The notes beneath the pieces are model-generated. The model ran no database searches and was not told the origin of the DNA. It saw nothing but the letters and a program-made list of their open reading frames with translations. DNA of 64,000 bases from Vitellaria paradoxa (taxonomy: Eukaryota; Streptophyta; Magnoliopsida; Ericales; Sapotaceae): NCBI GenBank assembly GCA_019916065.1, contig CM034238.1, positions 30,885,721 through 30,949,720 of the forward strand, read 5' to 3'. Positions 10,332 through 24,700 of this stretch are shown here, in pieces. A program made the translations under genes and the position numbers. Every line of letters begins with the position of its first letter. Position 1 is the first letter of the stretch.

Positions 10332-13300
10332 CTAATCACACTTGATGTTTCGGTAGATCCTCCTTACGAACAAATTGGAGCCCAAATAACCAACAGCTCC
10401 TGAAATTTAAAGAGACCCAAGTTATTACAAACGATCATTTTGAAATTGAAGTTTAATACAATATTTAAAAACTAGAATGTTGTTTATTTTTTCAGAAACC
10501 AAATGTGACTTGCATGTACTCAGCAACCTATAACACATTATGCATGGCCATGTTGAGGAAGCAAACTCCAACACAAACCTCCACAAACAATAGTAAGCCC
10601 CAGATCTATGAACTTGAGACACTTCAAAATAGCAAACCATATCCAACATGTGTAAGACCCACTACAGTCTGCATCTAATGATATACACCGAATATGCCAT
10701 GAGGCAACTCCAATTATCCTATCATTTCCCCCCCCCCCTTCAAATACAGTATCGGTATGCTTAGGAGATTGGGCAGCAAAAATTTAGAATATGTTTTGAC
10801 TTATAATATTGAAATATTATATTAACTTCTTGCGTGGGCATTACATATATATAACTAATAAAAATACACAAAGATTATATATCTTTTGCTATATCTATGT
10901 CTTCATATTTTCTAATTCACCTTATCCCATTTCCTTATCCATGCTTCATGGTCCTAGATTCTGGACTTACGGAAACAAACACTCATCATGGCCCACTTGA
11001 AGTAGAGATCCTTCAAAAGGTGTAAAATATTAAAGATCAAAATTCAAGATTTCAACAGGATTACAGAGAACCAAGCTTTGAGTCAAAAATTAGGCTAATA
11101 CAAACCCTGATCCATTAACTGGTTCTTTAAAGGTTGCTCCTAAGTCCACCAAAAGTATATGTATATCTGTTCCAAAGGGCTTAATAAAATAGACAACAAA
11201 TCAAATATCATAAACCCAAACAGGATATTCAGTCTTCCACTAAAAAAAAAAAAAAATTGCAGGACAATGGAAAAGCATTGGGACTGTTAAAAACAACTTT
11301 AATAGATAAATGAAGCAGCAACAAATGTAACATAGGTGCGGTTAAACTCACCACAAAGAATTCCTAAACCGATGCAAAACATCAGAGTATACCCAAAATA
11401 GAAGCTGGTCTGGAAGAAACCTGACATCTTAGTCTTCACATAATAGTAATATATTGAATACAGGTACACATAGACAGCCGTTGAGGCAGCAGAGAAAAAC
11501 GAAGTCCACTGCCAGTGATAATTTTCAGCATTGAGCAAAAAATATGTCCCCACGATTGTAACACAAACCGTAACAATAACAAGAATCAGAAAAACCAGCA
11601 GCATAAAGCCATATACATAGTACACCTGTCAAGTATAAACAGTAAAAAGTATCATTAGGCTCTGATCAAATACTTGATTTTTTTTCTTTTCTTTTCTTCT
11701 TTTTAAAAAGAGGGAGGGCAGTACATTCTTTTTCTCAAAAACTTATATTCAAACATTTAAATGAATAGAAATAGAAAAAATAGTTATATATATTATTTTT
11801 CTTTTATACTAAGAGGAATCCCCACCTTCGGTGGGACTAGTACCCTAAAGCTTTTGATCCACCCCACAAAATCAAGTAACGCCAAAGGATTCAAATTGGT
11901 GACCTCTTATTTCAATTGGTAGAGGTCTTACTGCCTAACTGCACCCATGTGGGCAGCAAAAACAGTAGTTATCACAACAAAACATCAACAAACAGTCTAA
12001 TTAACTAATGTTCAAACATTTAAATTAAAACTAACAGCAAAAATAGTTACAATGGCAACATAACACCAATATAGTCTACTAAAGATACACCAATTCAATA
12101 GGGAGCAAAACCAAATGAGAGAAGAATTATATTGTGGTCAATTTGTTCCGCCACAAGGTGCTTTAAATTAGCCTTGGAAAAAACATCTACAAGCCAAGGT
12201 CCTACTTAAGATTTCCAAGCAACAATGTCATTTAATTTTTCCACAATAGAGTATTGCAAGGACTTTGATTTTGACTCCATTGACGAAAATTTCTTGTGAC
12301 TATATATAATAACATTGACTAAAATAACTTCAAAACTCGCCAGGGTAACTCAACGGTGCTTGGGACCAACTATAAACCTGAAGGCTTTGAGTTCGATTCC
12401 CGCTAGCTCCTACCCTGTCTTGTCTGGTGCGTAGGTCATGCGGGTGGGTTCAAGAACCCCCGATTGACCCATCAACTACGCAGTTCGTTGAGGACTGTAA
12501 TAAACCGGTGTAATTCTGGGTTACCAAAAAAAAATAATAATAACTTCAAATGCCATAGAAATCATCTCTACTCCCCCTTGAATAAACTAACTTCAAACAC
12601 CATAGAAATTGTCCCTGCTCCCGCTAAAAAATTATATTAAGCTCAAAGATCATGGACATTATAACTTCTAATTCCACCTATCAAAACCACTAATAATATT
12701 GCAAGAATCAGAAAATTTCAACCGTTTCAATCATGAAGGTTTGCAGGTTATTGAGTCCTGGATAAGAATAAATCACTGGTAATAAATCCAAAACACATGA
12801 GTGTAACGTCTACACATTTACCTTGTAATTCCAGAAGGATGTGAAGACAAAATACATCTCAATGAAAATGCTGCCAAAGGGCAGCAGCCCTCCCATCATA
12901 GAAACTACAGATGGTGTGAGGTACCATTTCTTCTCGGGGATTGGACGAGGAATGGTTTTCACGCGGCATGGATTGTTTGGAGCACCACTCAAGTTTCTTC
13001 CTATCACCGTACCAAGGAGTGAGAGGGGGAAGGAGATGAAAGCCCATATGACGAAAACCACCACCATCGTGCCAAAAGGAATGGCAGCTAAAGATCCATA
13101 AAATATAGCAATTGTATTCAAAATAAAACCAATCCCAAAGCATATAAATGGGAAAAGTGATGCAGTCAGGACCATTGCTTTTATCCAGTTTTTGCCTGAC
13201 AAAAAGGACGAGGAATATACAATTGAGAAAAATTAAATGAAGACAGTAGCTCTAAGTTTCAAAAGAGACCAACACAGAATACTAAAAACATAAAACATGA

Positions 13301-16300
13301 GAACAGAATGAAGCACTAGCAAAATGTGAAGCATACCCCCATTGCGCGAATACATTCCACCACTCACATAACCAGAAATGAGTGATGTAAAAGCATAACA
13401 TATTATGAAGGTTGTGACTATCGCTCCCCTCCTGAAGAAAATAAGCAGAATATAAGTAACAGTTTAAAACCAATATTTAGACCAGCATAAAGTAAAAGAA
13501 ACTCTTGAGGGCATGAATAGAAAACATCATAAGATTTTGTTCTGACAAGCAACACGAAATCAGGTAGTGAAGAAGTAAAAAAAGTATTAAAAAGGATGAA
13601 GAATGGGAAAACAGTTGGGCCAGATGGTATCCCTATTGAGGTTTGGAGGTGCTTAGGAGAGGATGGCATAAGTTGGTTGACAAAACTTTTTAATGTAGTG
13701 CTAAAGAGCAAGAAGATGCCTGATGCATGGAGGAAAAGTATCCTTATACCCATATACAAGAACAAAAGAGATATTCAGAACTGTGCGAACTATCGCGGGA
13801 TTAAATTGATGAGCCATACGATGAAATTATGGGAGAGAGTTATTGAGAGAAGACTAAGAAGAACAACAAACGTTTCAAATAACCAATTTGGTTTCATGCC
13901 TGGAAGATCAACCATGGAGGCTATCTTTCTCTTGAGGCGGTTAATGGAACAGTATAGAGAAGGTCAAAAAGATTTACATATGGTGTTCATCGATTTAGAG
14001 TAGGCATATGATCGGGTTCCTAGGGAGATTCTATGGAGAGTATTGAAAAAGAAAAGAGCGTGTGTCGCATATATTGAGGCGATAAATGACATGTATGATA
14101 GAGCCATGACATCTATACGGACGACTGATGGAGAGACTAATGAGTTCCCTATCACGATTGGTTTACATCAAGGCTCAGCGTTAAGCCCGTACTTGTTTGC
14201 TTTAGTTATGGATGAGATTACAAGACATATTCAAGATGAGGTGCCGTGGTGTATGCTATTTGCAGATGATATTGTTTTAGTAGATGAGACGAGAGAAGGA
14301 GTGAATGCTAAGCTAGAATTGTGGCGGGATACGTTAGAGACAAAAGGGTTTAGGCTAAGCCGATGCAAGACGGAATATATGGAATGTGAGTTTAGTCAAA
14401 GTAGGATAACGAGTAGTATAGAAGTAAGTTTAGGCACACAAAAGATTGTAGAGCAAGATAAATTTAGGTACCTTGGATCTATGGTGCAACAAGATGGAGG
14501 GGTTGATACTGATGTAAGTCACAGGATTCAAGCTGGGTGGACCAAATGGAGGAGTGCTTCGGGGGTTTTGTGCGACCGAAAAATCCCCCTCAAGGTGAAA
14601 GGAAAGTATTATAAGGTAGCGGTTAGACCAGTGCTGCTATATGGATCAGAGTATTGGGCAGTAAAGCATAATCATGGTCAGAAGATGGCAGTTGCGGAGA
14701 TGAGGATGCTAAGGTGAATGTGCGGGATTACAAGGAAAGATAGAATTAGGAACGAGGAGATTAGGGGCAAAGTAGGAATAGCACCGATTGAAGATAAAAT
14801 GAGAGAAAACCGATTAAGATGGTTTGGCCATGTTAGAAGGCGTCCAGCAGAGGCACCTGTTAGAAGGTGTGAAAGTATGGAATCGCCAGGAGTAGGAGAG
14901 GTAGAGGAAGACCCAAGAGAAGCTGGAAAGAAACCATTAAACTTGACCTGACCTACCTAGATTTATCGGAGGACATGCCCCTAAACAGATCTAATTGGCG
15001 TCGACAAATCTATATAGCCGACCCCACCTAGTGGGAAAAGGCTTGGTTTGGTTTGGTTTGGTAAGCAACACGAAATCAGAAGACGGTATAACGTAATGTA
15101 GAGATCAGTGTCACCATTGGACTAGCAAAGATCCATCAGTATTAGATAAAATCCAACGTGGACGAGGATCAAAATTATAAGATGCACTTTGAAAAAACAA
15201 AAATTTTAAAAGACAGTCGCATGGACACCGCTTGAAATGTAAGCCATATTTTCATTACCAATGCACAAAATTGTAACTCATAATTATAATAAGGCAACCA
15301 ACACCAATGATCCACTACTTGATGAGAGATATGCGGATCAAAAACTTCTTAATCCATCATCAACATACCCGATATACAACATTCCAACAATTGCAACCAA
15401 GATGACAAGTAGAACAAGCAATGCCAACTGAGCACCTGTCCCAACAACGGCTGAAAGTACAACAAGATTGCGAGGGGGCCGAAAAACATCCCCATGGACA
15501 AGCTTCCAACCAGACTCCTCACTCACGTCTCTCTCCTGAATACAAGTCATAAAATAGTCACAAAACATGGACTTCCAGAAAATAGACTTGCATTGTGTCA
15601 ACTCAAAATATAGAATAATCAATGATACAAACAGATGAACAATTCAGAAAATCCTTTGAATAAAAATTATAAAAATAAACAAGCGCACACGCAACAAGCA
15701 CACAAGATTGTTTTGAGAGCATTACCAAAGTCTCCAGATCATCATCTTCCCGAGCATATTTTGCATAGTCATTTCTAAGAGTTCGCATTAGTATCATTGA
15801 CACCAAACCAGTGAGGAAGATAACCATCATGAACGAATTAAATATAGAGAACCAGTGTATCTGCATTATACAAAGGAATATTAGCAAAATTCTATCAAAA
15901 GATTCAGAAGTACTGTCAAACAGACAAAATCTACAACCCCATAAAAACTTTCTTTTTTTTTTTTTTGGTTAAGTAACCCCATAAAAACTTGGCTGCAAAG
16001 AAACACAATTTAGTATTGTTAGCATATATCCAGAATATTACGTTAGCTTAATTATGGTATTTAGAATAATTCTAGGATATTTGTTTTCCTTTATTGGATT
16101 GATTAGTTGTTCACAATTGTAAGCTTCTTTGGCAATATATACAATACAAGAGGGGAGGAGAAATCAATCTTTTCTCCTCTTTCTTTTTTCTTCCAACTTC
16201 GCATCAAAGGCGCCTTCCTTTGGCAACACCTCCACGTGCAAATTGCAGCCACTAGTGATCACTTGCCTAAGTGGCGCATGCATGACCGGCTGATCTCTAG

Positions 16301-18741
16301 CGACTTTCCACAGTGGTCGCCCCTCATTGTTCGACTTCCTACCATGATCAGTTGATTGATCTGGAGATGCACTAAACCACTACCTAAGTTCTTCAATTAG
16401 TATCCTCATTTTCACTCACTGGTTGATCAAACCTGATATCAATGCTGTAAATTAGCATCGATTTGATGTTATCTATGAGTTCTTAAGTCTCTTCTGCAAT
16501 CCTTGTTCATTGTTTGTTCCTCAATCGCTCGTCGTTTGTTGATTACTTGTTTGTGAGCCCTTTTTTTTTTTTTTTGATAGTTAAGTGGGGAGGGGGGCTC
16601 CGGGTTTTGAACCCGGGCGGTGAGCAGCCAAGTGAGGGTCTCGGCCACTAGGCCAAGAGGCTCGCTCTACTTGTCTATGAGCCTTGTACACAACTTATTA
16701 TCACTAATTTATTCTGGTTTGGATTGTATTCTCCTCAATGGCTATTGATCCTTCTAGTGTCAAGACTAGCTCAGTCGGAGACTCTTCCCTCGTCCCGGCT
16801 CCTATTTTAGTTGTACCAATTGACAACCTTTTGAATTCAATCTCTTGTGAGAAGTTGAATGGAGTTAACCATTTGACATAGGCTCATGCTGTTTGGGTGT
16901 TTCTCGTTGGTCATCAGATGGAGAGTTATATTATGGCTCTCCTACGTATCCCACCTATCCAACAATGGCGTATTGCAGATACAGTTGTAATGAGCTAGCT
17001 TTGGCATAGTCTAGAGCCTTCAATTTTGTGCACAGTTGCTTTGTGTACTACATCAAAGGCTATACTGTAATCTTTGGCATTGCTTTGCGCACAGTTGCTT
17101 TGTGTACTACATTCCAAGGCTATATTTTCAATTGTGTTCAATTGTCAAACCTACACAACCATAGGAAGAGGAAGTTACATGGGCAATTTTTTTTTTCGTA
17201 AGTAGTTACAAGGGCAGTTGGTAAGTTTAGTGCCAAAAATTTCAATAACACCATATGCAAGCCAGCTTGGGCCTGCTTGGTGGGGAAGGGGGTAGGTCCG
17301 GTGCAGTGCACCGGACTGTGCACTGTGCACCGTTGGATCAAACATCAACATTTGATCCACCAGTGTACAGGCGCACAGTCCGGTGTTACATGGGCAATTT
17401 TTTTTTTCGTAAGTAGTTACATGGGCAATTGGTAAGTTTAGTGCAAAAAATTTCAATAACACCATATGCAAGCCAGCTTGGGCCAACTTGGTGGGGAAGG
17501 GGGTAGGTCCGATGCACTGCACCAGACTGTGCACCTGTGCACCGTTGGATCAAATGTTACTGTTTGATCCAACGGTGCACAGGTGCACAATCCGGTGCAG
17601 TGCACCGGACCTACCCCAGGTCCAGCTTGGTGTACCACTTATGGCAAGAACGAAATGCAAAAACCTTTAGGGGCCTCTCATCACCTTATACTAGCAACAT
17701 TAGCAACATCAAACGTGAGATCCAGCTAAAAATCTCCCAACTTCCAGATATTAAAAACTTCGAGGCAAATATTAGTTTTTGTATCAATTGGGGAATCCCT
17801 TTTTGTAATTAATACTGTGCACGAGGGTATGCTCTTAAGATGATGTACAGATTTCCCAATCAATCCAAATTTATACTTAAAAAAAAAAGTATGGGTGCCC
17901 TGACCAAACCCATAATATTATTACTAAGCCCACTGGTACTGATTGTCCTTCTAGTCAAAGTACTCCTGCTTTGACCACCTCTACTTCGTTTGTTGCTGCT
18001 TCTCAAGGGCCTTTCACACCAACAGAGTTAGATGCTATTATGCAAACTCTTCACATCTCTTGCTCTTCCAGTTCCACTGCCACTTTGGCTCATTAAGGTA
18101 ATTTTAGTTACTTTACTTCCCCATCCACTGCTCAGTGGGTCATTGACTCTGGAGCCAATGCTCAAGTCTCAGGTAATCCTTCCTTATTATCCTAATATAG
18201 CTACTATCACCCATCATATCACTTCGTTGATGGGTCCTCCCAGTCTATTATTGGTAAAGGACACCCTTGGCCATCTCCTTCCTTGCCTTTACCCTCGAGT
18301 CTTTATGTACCAAATTTCCTTTTAATTTATTATTTATTCGTCAACTAAGTCATTAAATTGTTCTATAACCTTTTCTCCTTACTCATGTATTTTTCAAGAT
18401 CTCAAGACACAGAGGACGATTGGTTCGAGTCGTAAGCAAGATGGCCCCCATTACCTTGATCTTACTAGTTTTTCTATTTCTCATTCAGTTTTTCATGCAT
18501 CAATTTCACCTTTTTAGTGGCACTATCAATTGGGTCACTTGTCCTTATCTTGGCTCCAGCTAGCTATCCCTAATCATAGTCATGTTTTGAGTCTTGAATG
18601 TGAAACTTGTCAACTTGACAAACATTGTGGGGGTTTAGGGTGGACTGAGCCTAACCATTTTCGGGAATTATGTTGAATATCAAGAGATTGCGAGACCACC
18701 AAAGTCCGGCAGAGAGAAGAGAACCAGGGCAATCTTGAACT

Positions 18742-18779
<38 letters not shown>

Positions 18780-21700
18780 AGTAGGGATAGTAGTGGTTGG
18801 ACGCTTGATGTATCCTTGATGCTAAACCTTCCAGAGGATGAGGATTTACATATGTGAGGATAGAGTCCCTTAGGCAGGAATGTCTAGTCCTGATTCAATG
18901 TACTCAAGGAAGGGTAAGACTTGCCCACTTAATTCCCTCTCTCTAGATTGGTTGGATGAATTCCAAAGATCCTCTCGTTCTAACCTCCAATCCACTGAAC
19001 CCCCAATAACCCTGCTAATCATTAATTCGTTGAAAGAATACTCGGACCTTGTTTCAAGTCCAAGGAGAAGTGTACATTCCTTTGATGGAATTGTTGCCAC
19101 GGATGGACTATGTCAATTACTTTACATGTAACTAAAGGTGACATGGCATATGGGGTTGCGCACCACGATACGGTATAACAACCTTGAAATGTTTAACTAT
19201 AGCCTAAGTACTCACAAAAGTGTCCCCGTGCATGTGTTGCTGATGAAGCAATGCGCGCATATAAGTTATTTCCATTTTCAGCTGGCAAACATTAAATGTG
19301 CTCTTACAAATAGTACTGAATCATCCTCAAATATTTATTTGAATAATTATTCCATTGGCCTTCGCCCCAAAACCCTCCTACGGGCCTTCACACAAGTTAT
19401 TTCTGTTTTCCATTGGCGAATATTAAATGCTCTACCATAGATAGTGCTGAACGTTTCGTCAAAGCCCCTACCTATAAAAAAGTTCACTGTGTGGGTCACA
19501 CTAGTATTTTAAAAGAGGTTGTAAGCAAATTTATGCTTTTAATTTTTTTTTTTTTTTTGAGAACCACCGCGAAATTCTCATTCATAAGGCTCAAATCGCC
19601 CTGAGAACCCCCAAAAGGTTAGTTCAAATTGCCGAGTCTACCTCCTCTTTTTTTTTTTTTTTTTTGAATCCCTGATTTGCTAAAATCCTTAAATTAGGTA
19701 CCTGCAGGTTTTTGGCCTTGGAACCAAGTCACTGTGAGTTCTCGGACTACCGCAAGATCCTATTGATTTGCTACGAGAGTTTTGGGATTCCATCGTAAGC
19801 TGCAACGGGTTTCTCATAAGACACTTCTCAGTACCGCGAGACTCTAAAGTCACCATGGGAATTTTCAAGACCCTCTTGGAGGGAGGTTGCCGCGAGAGAG
19901 TGTCGTCAGACGCCACTGCGTCACACGGGAATTGGAGCTCGCCATCAGGTCGCTATGAGAGTTTTCCTGCTTCATCCAATCACCGCAGGAGTTTTCCTGC
20001 TTCTTCCAATCACCGTGGGACTCTTCCAGTCCTCGCGGGACTTCTCCGACCTTTGTCCAAGTTCACCTAGTCACCGCGGGACTCCTCCAGTCACCACAGG
20101 ACTTCTTCGGCTTCATCTAGGTTTGCTGCGGACTTTTTCATTTACCATGGGTCACTGCAGACGTTGCGGGACTTCCTAGGTTGCGCTCAATCTCCGCAAG
20201 TCTTCCCTAGTTGCCGTAGGACTTCCAATTTTGTCCCAGTTACCGCAGTATTTCTCAAAGCTTGACGCAAGATTGGGAAATTTTGTAAAGAATCAACAGC
20301 AAACTTTTTGAAGGTAAACGTGATTGCAGAGTCTAGTTCTTTCTTCCCTTTTTCTTCTTATCTGTTAGGGATTCCTAACTCGAAGTTTTCTTTCATCAAA
20401 CCATTACCATGGCTCATACATTCGAAGACCTACCAACAACGTCCTTGTCTTTAACAAGACAAGTGGAAGTTAACTATGAAACACCTGCAGGGGATCAATC
20501 TAGGATAAAATTCAAACGTGGAGCCGACCAATTAGTTCTAACAGTTCCCAATGAAGATGAATGGTTTCATGCCCCGTTTCTTCAAGGTAACATATTCTAG
20601 GACCAGAAAGTGTTATTCCCTAGGGATGAAGGCTCTCGGGATTTCCTTTACGCTTTGGAATCAGAACCTAAGAATGAGGTTCAAACATCACCTTCATCCA
20701 TACCACTCTTCAACATTGAGAGAGGACAATATCCTTATTTATTTCGTCACCTCTTCAATTACATTGCACCTTTTGAAGGGATGGAATCTTGGACGGATTA
20801 GATTTTATCTCAATCTACCTTTAGGAAAATATTGAAGAAGGCATCAATATTTGAGGCTATACGAGGTTCTTCAGAGTTATGCATTACGAGAAATACACTA
20901 GCCATGGAAGTTTCACTCTCTCAGTAGAGTGCGGAGACTCATACTTTCATAAATTCTTTTAACGAGACTGCTCCAACTCTTGAATATGTCACTGTTCTGA
21001 TGGCTTTACCAACTTGGGGTGAAGCGAATGAGATTCTTTATACTGAGACTTTTGAAAAGCGTGCTATTATAGATGCCTTGCTGTCAGCTCATTCTTGTCA
21101 GAATAACTTGGGATCATACTTTGATAAACATGGCAAGCGTAAAGCCTTTTTTCTTTTTTTTTTTTACGCTAGGTAAGAAAAATGTATTAGTAATGCAAAA
21201 TATACAATAAAGAGGTCCAAGTACACCCTGGAGCCTAACCCAAACAAGCTCAGGCAGGCTCAAGGGAGTGTTGACTGACCTGATATTCATAGCCCTTATC
21301 ATCTTACAGTGTATATTGCTGCATGACTCTCCTGCCACATCTTCGAAGGTCCTCTCGTGGATGGGTTCGTAGCTATGTTTTTCACATCGCTGCTACTCAT
21401 ATTCTTGGGAAAAGGATTTCTCCGGATCCTCTATTCTTAGGGACTCTGTTTTATCGTCGTGACTTGATAGATATTGGGATGAGGCAATTTGTGGTTCGGT
21501 ATGATATCCCGACTTATATTTCCACACCCTTCTTACAAATGTAGCTATTTAAGAGGATTAAGAAATTCACCCCAAAGCCAAACCATTTTTCTAGGCAAGA
21601 AGATAAGGATGGCAATTTACAACCTTGCAGTGTATTACGCTCAGATAATTGGTCTACAGCTAGTTTGCGGAAGAAATTATCTCCAGTGATTGACTGTGTT

Positions 21701-24700
21701 GAGGAGTTCTGTTGGAGGCCTTATGCGAAGCCTTTAATTGGTGAATGGGCCTTAGTATTTTGAGGTGGACGTTTTTATTAACTTCTCAAGTTAGAACCCT
21801 GTGAATCCCTTCGTTGCCCTTTGGGCTGTATGGATCTTGCCTCAAAGCCTTCCTACTTTGACAGATGATGGTTATACTTCTGTTAGATATTACCCACATC
21901 GTATGGCACGCCAATTTGGACGTAATCAGTACTTGACTACTTGTGCTAAAGTGAAGTCTCCTTCAAACAGCTTGATTCAAGTTTTGGAGGAGAACTGAAA
22001 TTCATTGTTGTCTTCATTGCATCGTCGCACTTTACCAAAAGCCAATCACGAGGGTTTGTGGGCTTTTATGGTTGGGAATTGGTGGTATCATCAGCTCTAG
22101 TTGTTTGAAGAATATGTTAGTGGCATTCCTAAGGAGATTAAAGTTCCTTATATTTTGAAGGATGATCCTTTATTTTCACCTGCTAAAAAGCAGGCCACTC
22201 ACGACGAGCTACCATTTCTCGTTTTGCCGAATTGTTAGGGATAATTCCCGGTGTTACAACTATGAGAATGCCAAATGGGGCGCATTTAATACCAATCGTG
22301 GAGAGGGTAATAACTTTACCAGAAGCGATAAGGCGTTTCATGGAAGAGACAACAAATGCTCCACTTTCAATGAAGCATCCCAAAAAGGTTAGTTTAGCTT
22401 ATTTGTATGAGTGTTAACTCGTCATTTGTTTACTCGTCTTCGTTCCACTTATCCTTCTATTGTTCCCAAGTCATCAATCGTTCTACTCCTCCTAAGAAAA
22501 GAACAATTCGATCACAAAGGGCTAGGAAACTCAATGTCCAAGATAATGAAACTTCTCAATATATCCCAGATCCAGAATTATAGAATGTTGAGGGTATGAG
22601 TACAAACCTGGAACCTCCAGCGGTAGAAGCATTTGACGAACTTCCCACCCCTACAATTAGGATATCTGCAAGCATGTCATCTCATGCGTCTCGTATTTCA
22701 CCATTTGTTGTACTAGCATCTCCAATTAGGCGTCCCTCTTTTGTTACTTCTGTTAGAAAGCCCCATGTTGATTCCAACTCCAACAGAGATTATGATTCTT
22801 CATTAGTAAGGGGCAACGGGTTAGGCGTAGAGTATTGCATCCTCAAGCAGAAAGTGAAGAGGATTCGGCAAAGTTTTCTTTGAGGAATGATTCCCCTCGT
22901 ATTGATGCTATCTCCGTGGAAATTAGTAGCGCCATCCAAACAAGATCTTCTGAAATAGTCGCGACCAATTCTATTCTTGCTGTTGTTGTGGGATCTTCTC
23001 CTATTATTACGAGTGTCCTATTTAATTCATCCATTTTGGCTCATGGCGGAAGGGAGCTTCACATTAGCCAGGCTATTGAAAGTAAGGGTCTATTACCCCC
23101 TCTCTTTTGAAAAAAAAAAAAAAATCCAACAAAGGAACCTTTTCGAAGAAAGTTGACTTTAGCAGGTTGCAAGGATCCTATTTCAGTGCCTAATGCTTTT
23201 ATCGATGTTTCTATTCTTACTATAATCCCGATTTTTACTCCAACCATTGTAACTACCATACCAGAGACATCAAGTGTGAATGCGGCTTCTAATATTCCAA
23301 TGATTTTATCAAGGAGGAATTATTTGATAGAGTTGTTCCCTTTTTCCTTCCATTCTTGCATTGGCAATATCATTATCGTGGTAACATATTCAGGGGGATG
23401 ACGACTTAACCACGCTTCCTTCTTCTAATGAATCTCCAAATCATTGGCTCATTGATACAAAGTTTAGATGAAAAACCCCTAAAAAGCTTAACTCTTGAAG
23501 AGATAGATGGATTATGCAATGGTCTAAACACAATCAAATCTTGTCGATAGATATTTGCTGGTTAAAGACTGGTTTGCAGCAAGCTCGCCATTTGGTAGAA
23601 GCTTCTCATATTGAAGTCAAATTGACTAACTTCATCAAGATATTGATAAAACTGAGATGTTGCTAGCAGAAATGAAGAGTAATCATGCTAGGTTGACAAG
23701 TCATACCGAAGCTTTAGAGAAACTTAGTATTACCGCATGAACTTCTGATAGTAGTATTTTTGAAAATCTTTTAAAGTAGATGTTTTTTCTCTTGTTTGTG
23801 ATCCCTGAAAGTGCATTACAGGGCGTATGAATGATGCTATGTTTGAAAGAATGATCTTGTCTGATAAATGTTTGGAAAATGTGTAAAGGATGGGGTTTGA
23901 AAGAAATGAGAAGTTTTCTATGTGAAATCAAGGTAGGATACAAAAACTTTTCTTTGTGAGTGTTTTTCACAAAATCAATTTATTTCACAAAAATTTGAAT
24001 AAGGCTTTTCTATAAGTTTTTTACAAGGAATGCTCTTTTAAGAGTGATCTTATAACAGGATGTCTAAGGGGTTCTACAAAGAAAAATCCCGCGAAGGGAA
24101 AATATTTGGAGAACTTCTGAACTAAACATAAGCATTCTCTAAAGAGGATGCCTCAGAGGTTCTCTGGAGAAAATTCCCGCAAATGGAACATGTTTGGAGA
24201 ACTTCTGAACCAAGCATAATGAGCCCCTAAAGAGGATGCCTTAGGGGTTCTTTAGAGAAAATTCCTGCTAAGGGAACATGTTTGGAGAACTTCTGAACCA
24301 AGTATAAGGAGCCTCTAAAGAGGATGTCTTAGGGGTTCTGTGAAAAAAATTCCCACGGAAAGAACATGTTTGGAGAACTTCTGTCAAGCATAAGGAACCT
24401 CTAAAGAGGATGTATTAGGGGTTCTCTAGAGAAAATTCAACGGAGGGAATAAGTTTGGAGAACTTTTGAACCAAGCATAAAGAGCCTCTAAAGAGGATGC
24501 CTTAGGGGTTCTCTGGAGAAAATTCCCGTGGCAGGAAAATGTTTAGAGAACTTCTGAACCAAGCATAAGGAGCCCCAAAAGAGGGTGCCTTAGGGGTTCA
24601 TTCAAACAACAAATATACATAATTACCAAAATATGTTTCATACAAATGAAATCCTTTCTTAATAAGAAAATCAATACATCATGGATAGTAAGCTTTGAGC

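Noticed and set aside
11299..11351. TMN1 C-terminus ending EFNRTYV...
   Set aside because: This is read-through into intron 11 past a good GTGAGT donor; the true C-terminus is in exon 12 (10332-10399).
12335..12420. Possible tRNA gene
   Set aside because: A- and B-box-like sequences are present, but the acceptor stem is not closed, and the TSD with A-rich tail shows a SINE.
13282..13473. ORF over TMN1 exon 9 in another frame
   Set aside because: It is a shadow frame; the coding frame is [14 protein letters not shown]...SGGMYSRNG joined to exon 10.
16590..16668. Possible tRNA gene on the minus strand
   Set aside because: Same reasoning: box motifs with a poly(A) tail and flanking TSD identify a SINE.
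24060..24607. CRISPR-like array
   Set aside because: Repeats are 88-bp units without spacers, in a plant retrotransposon.
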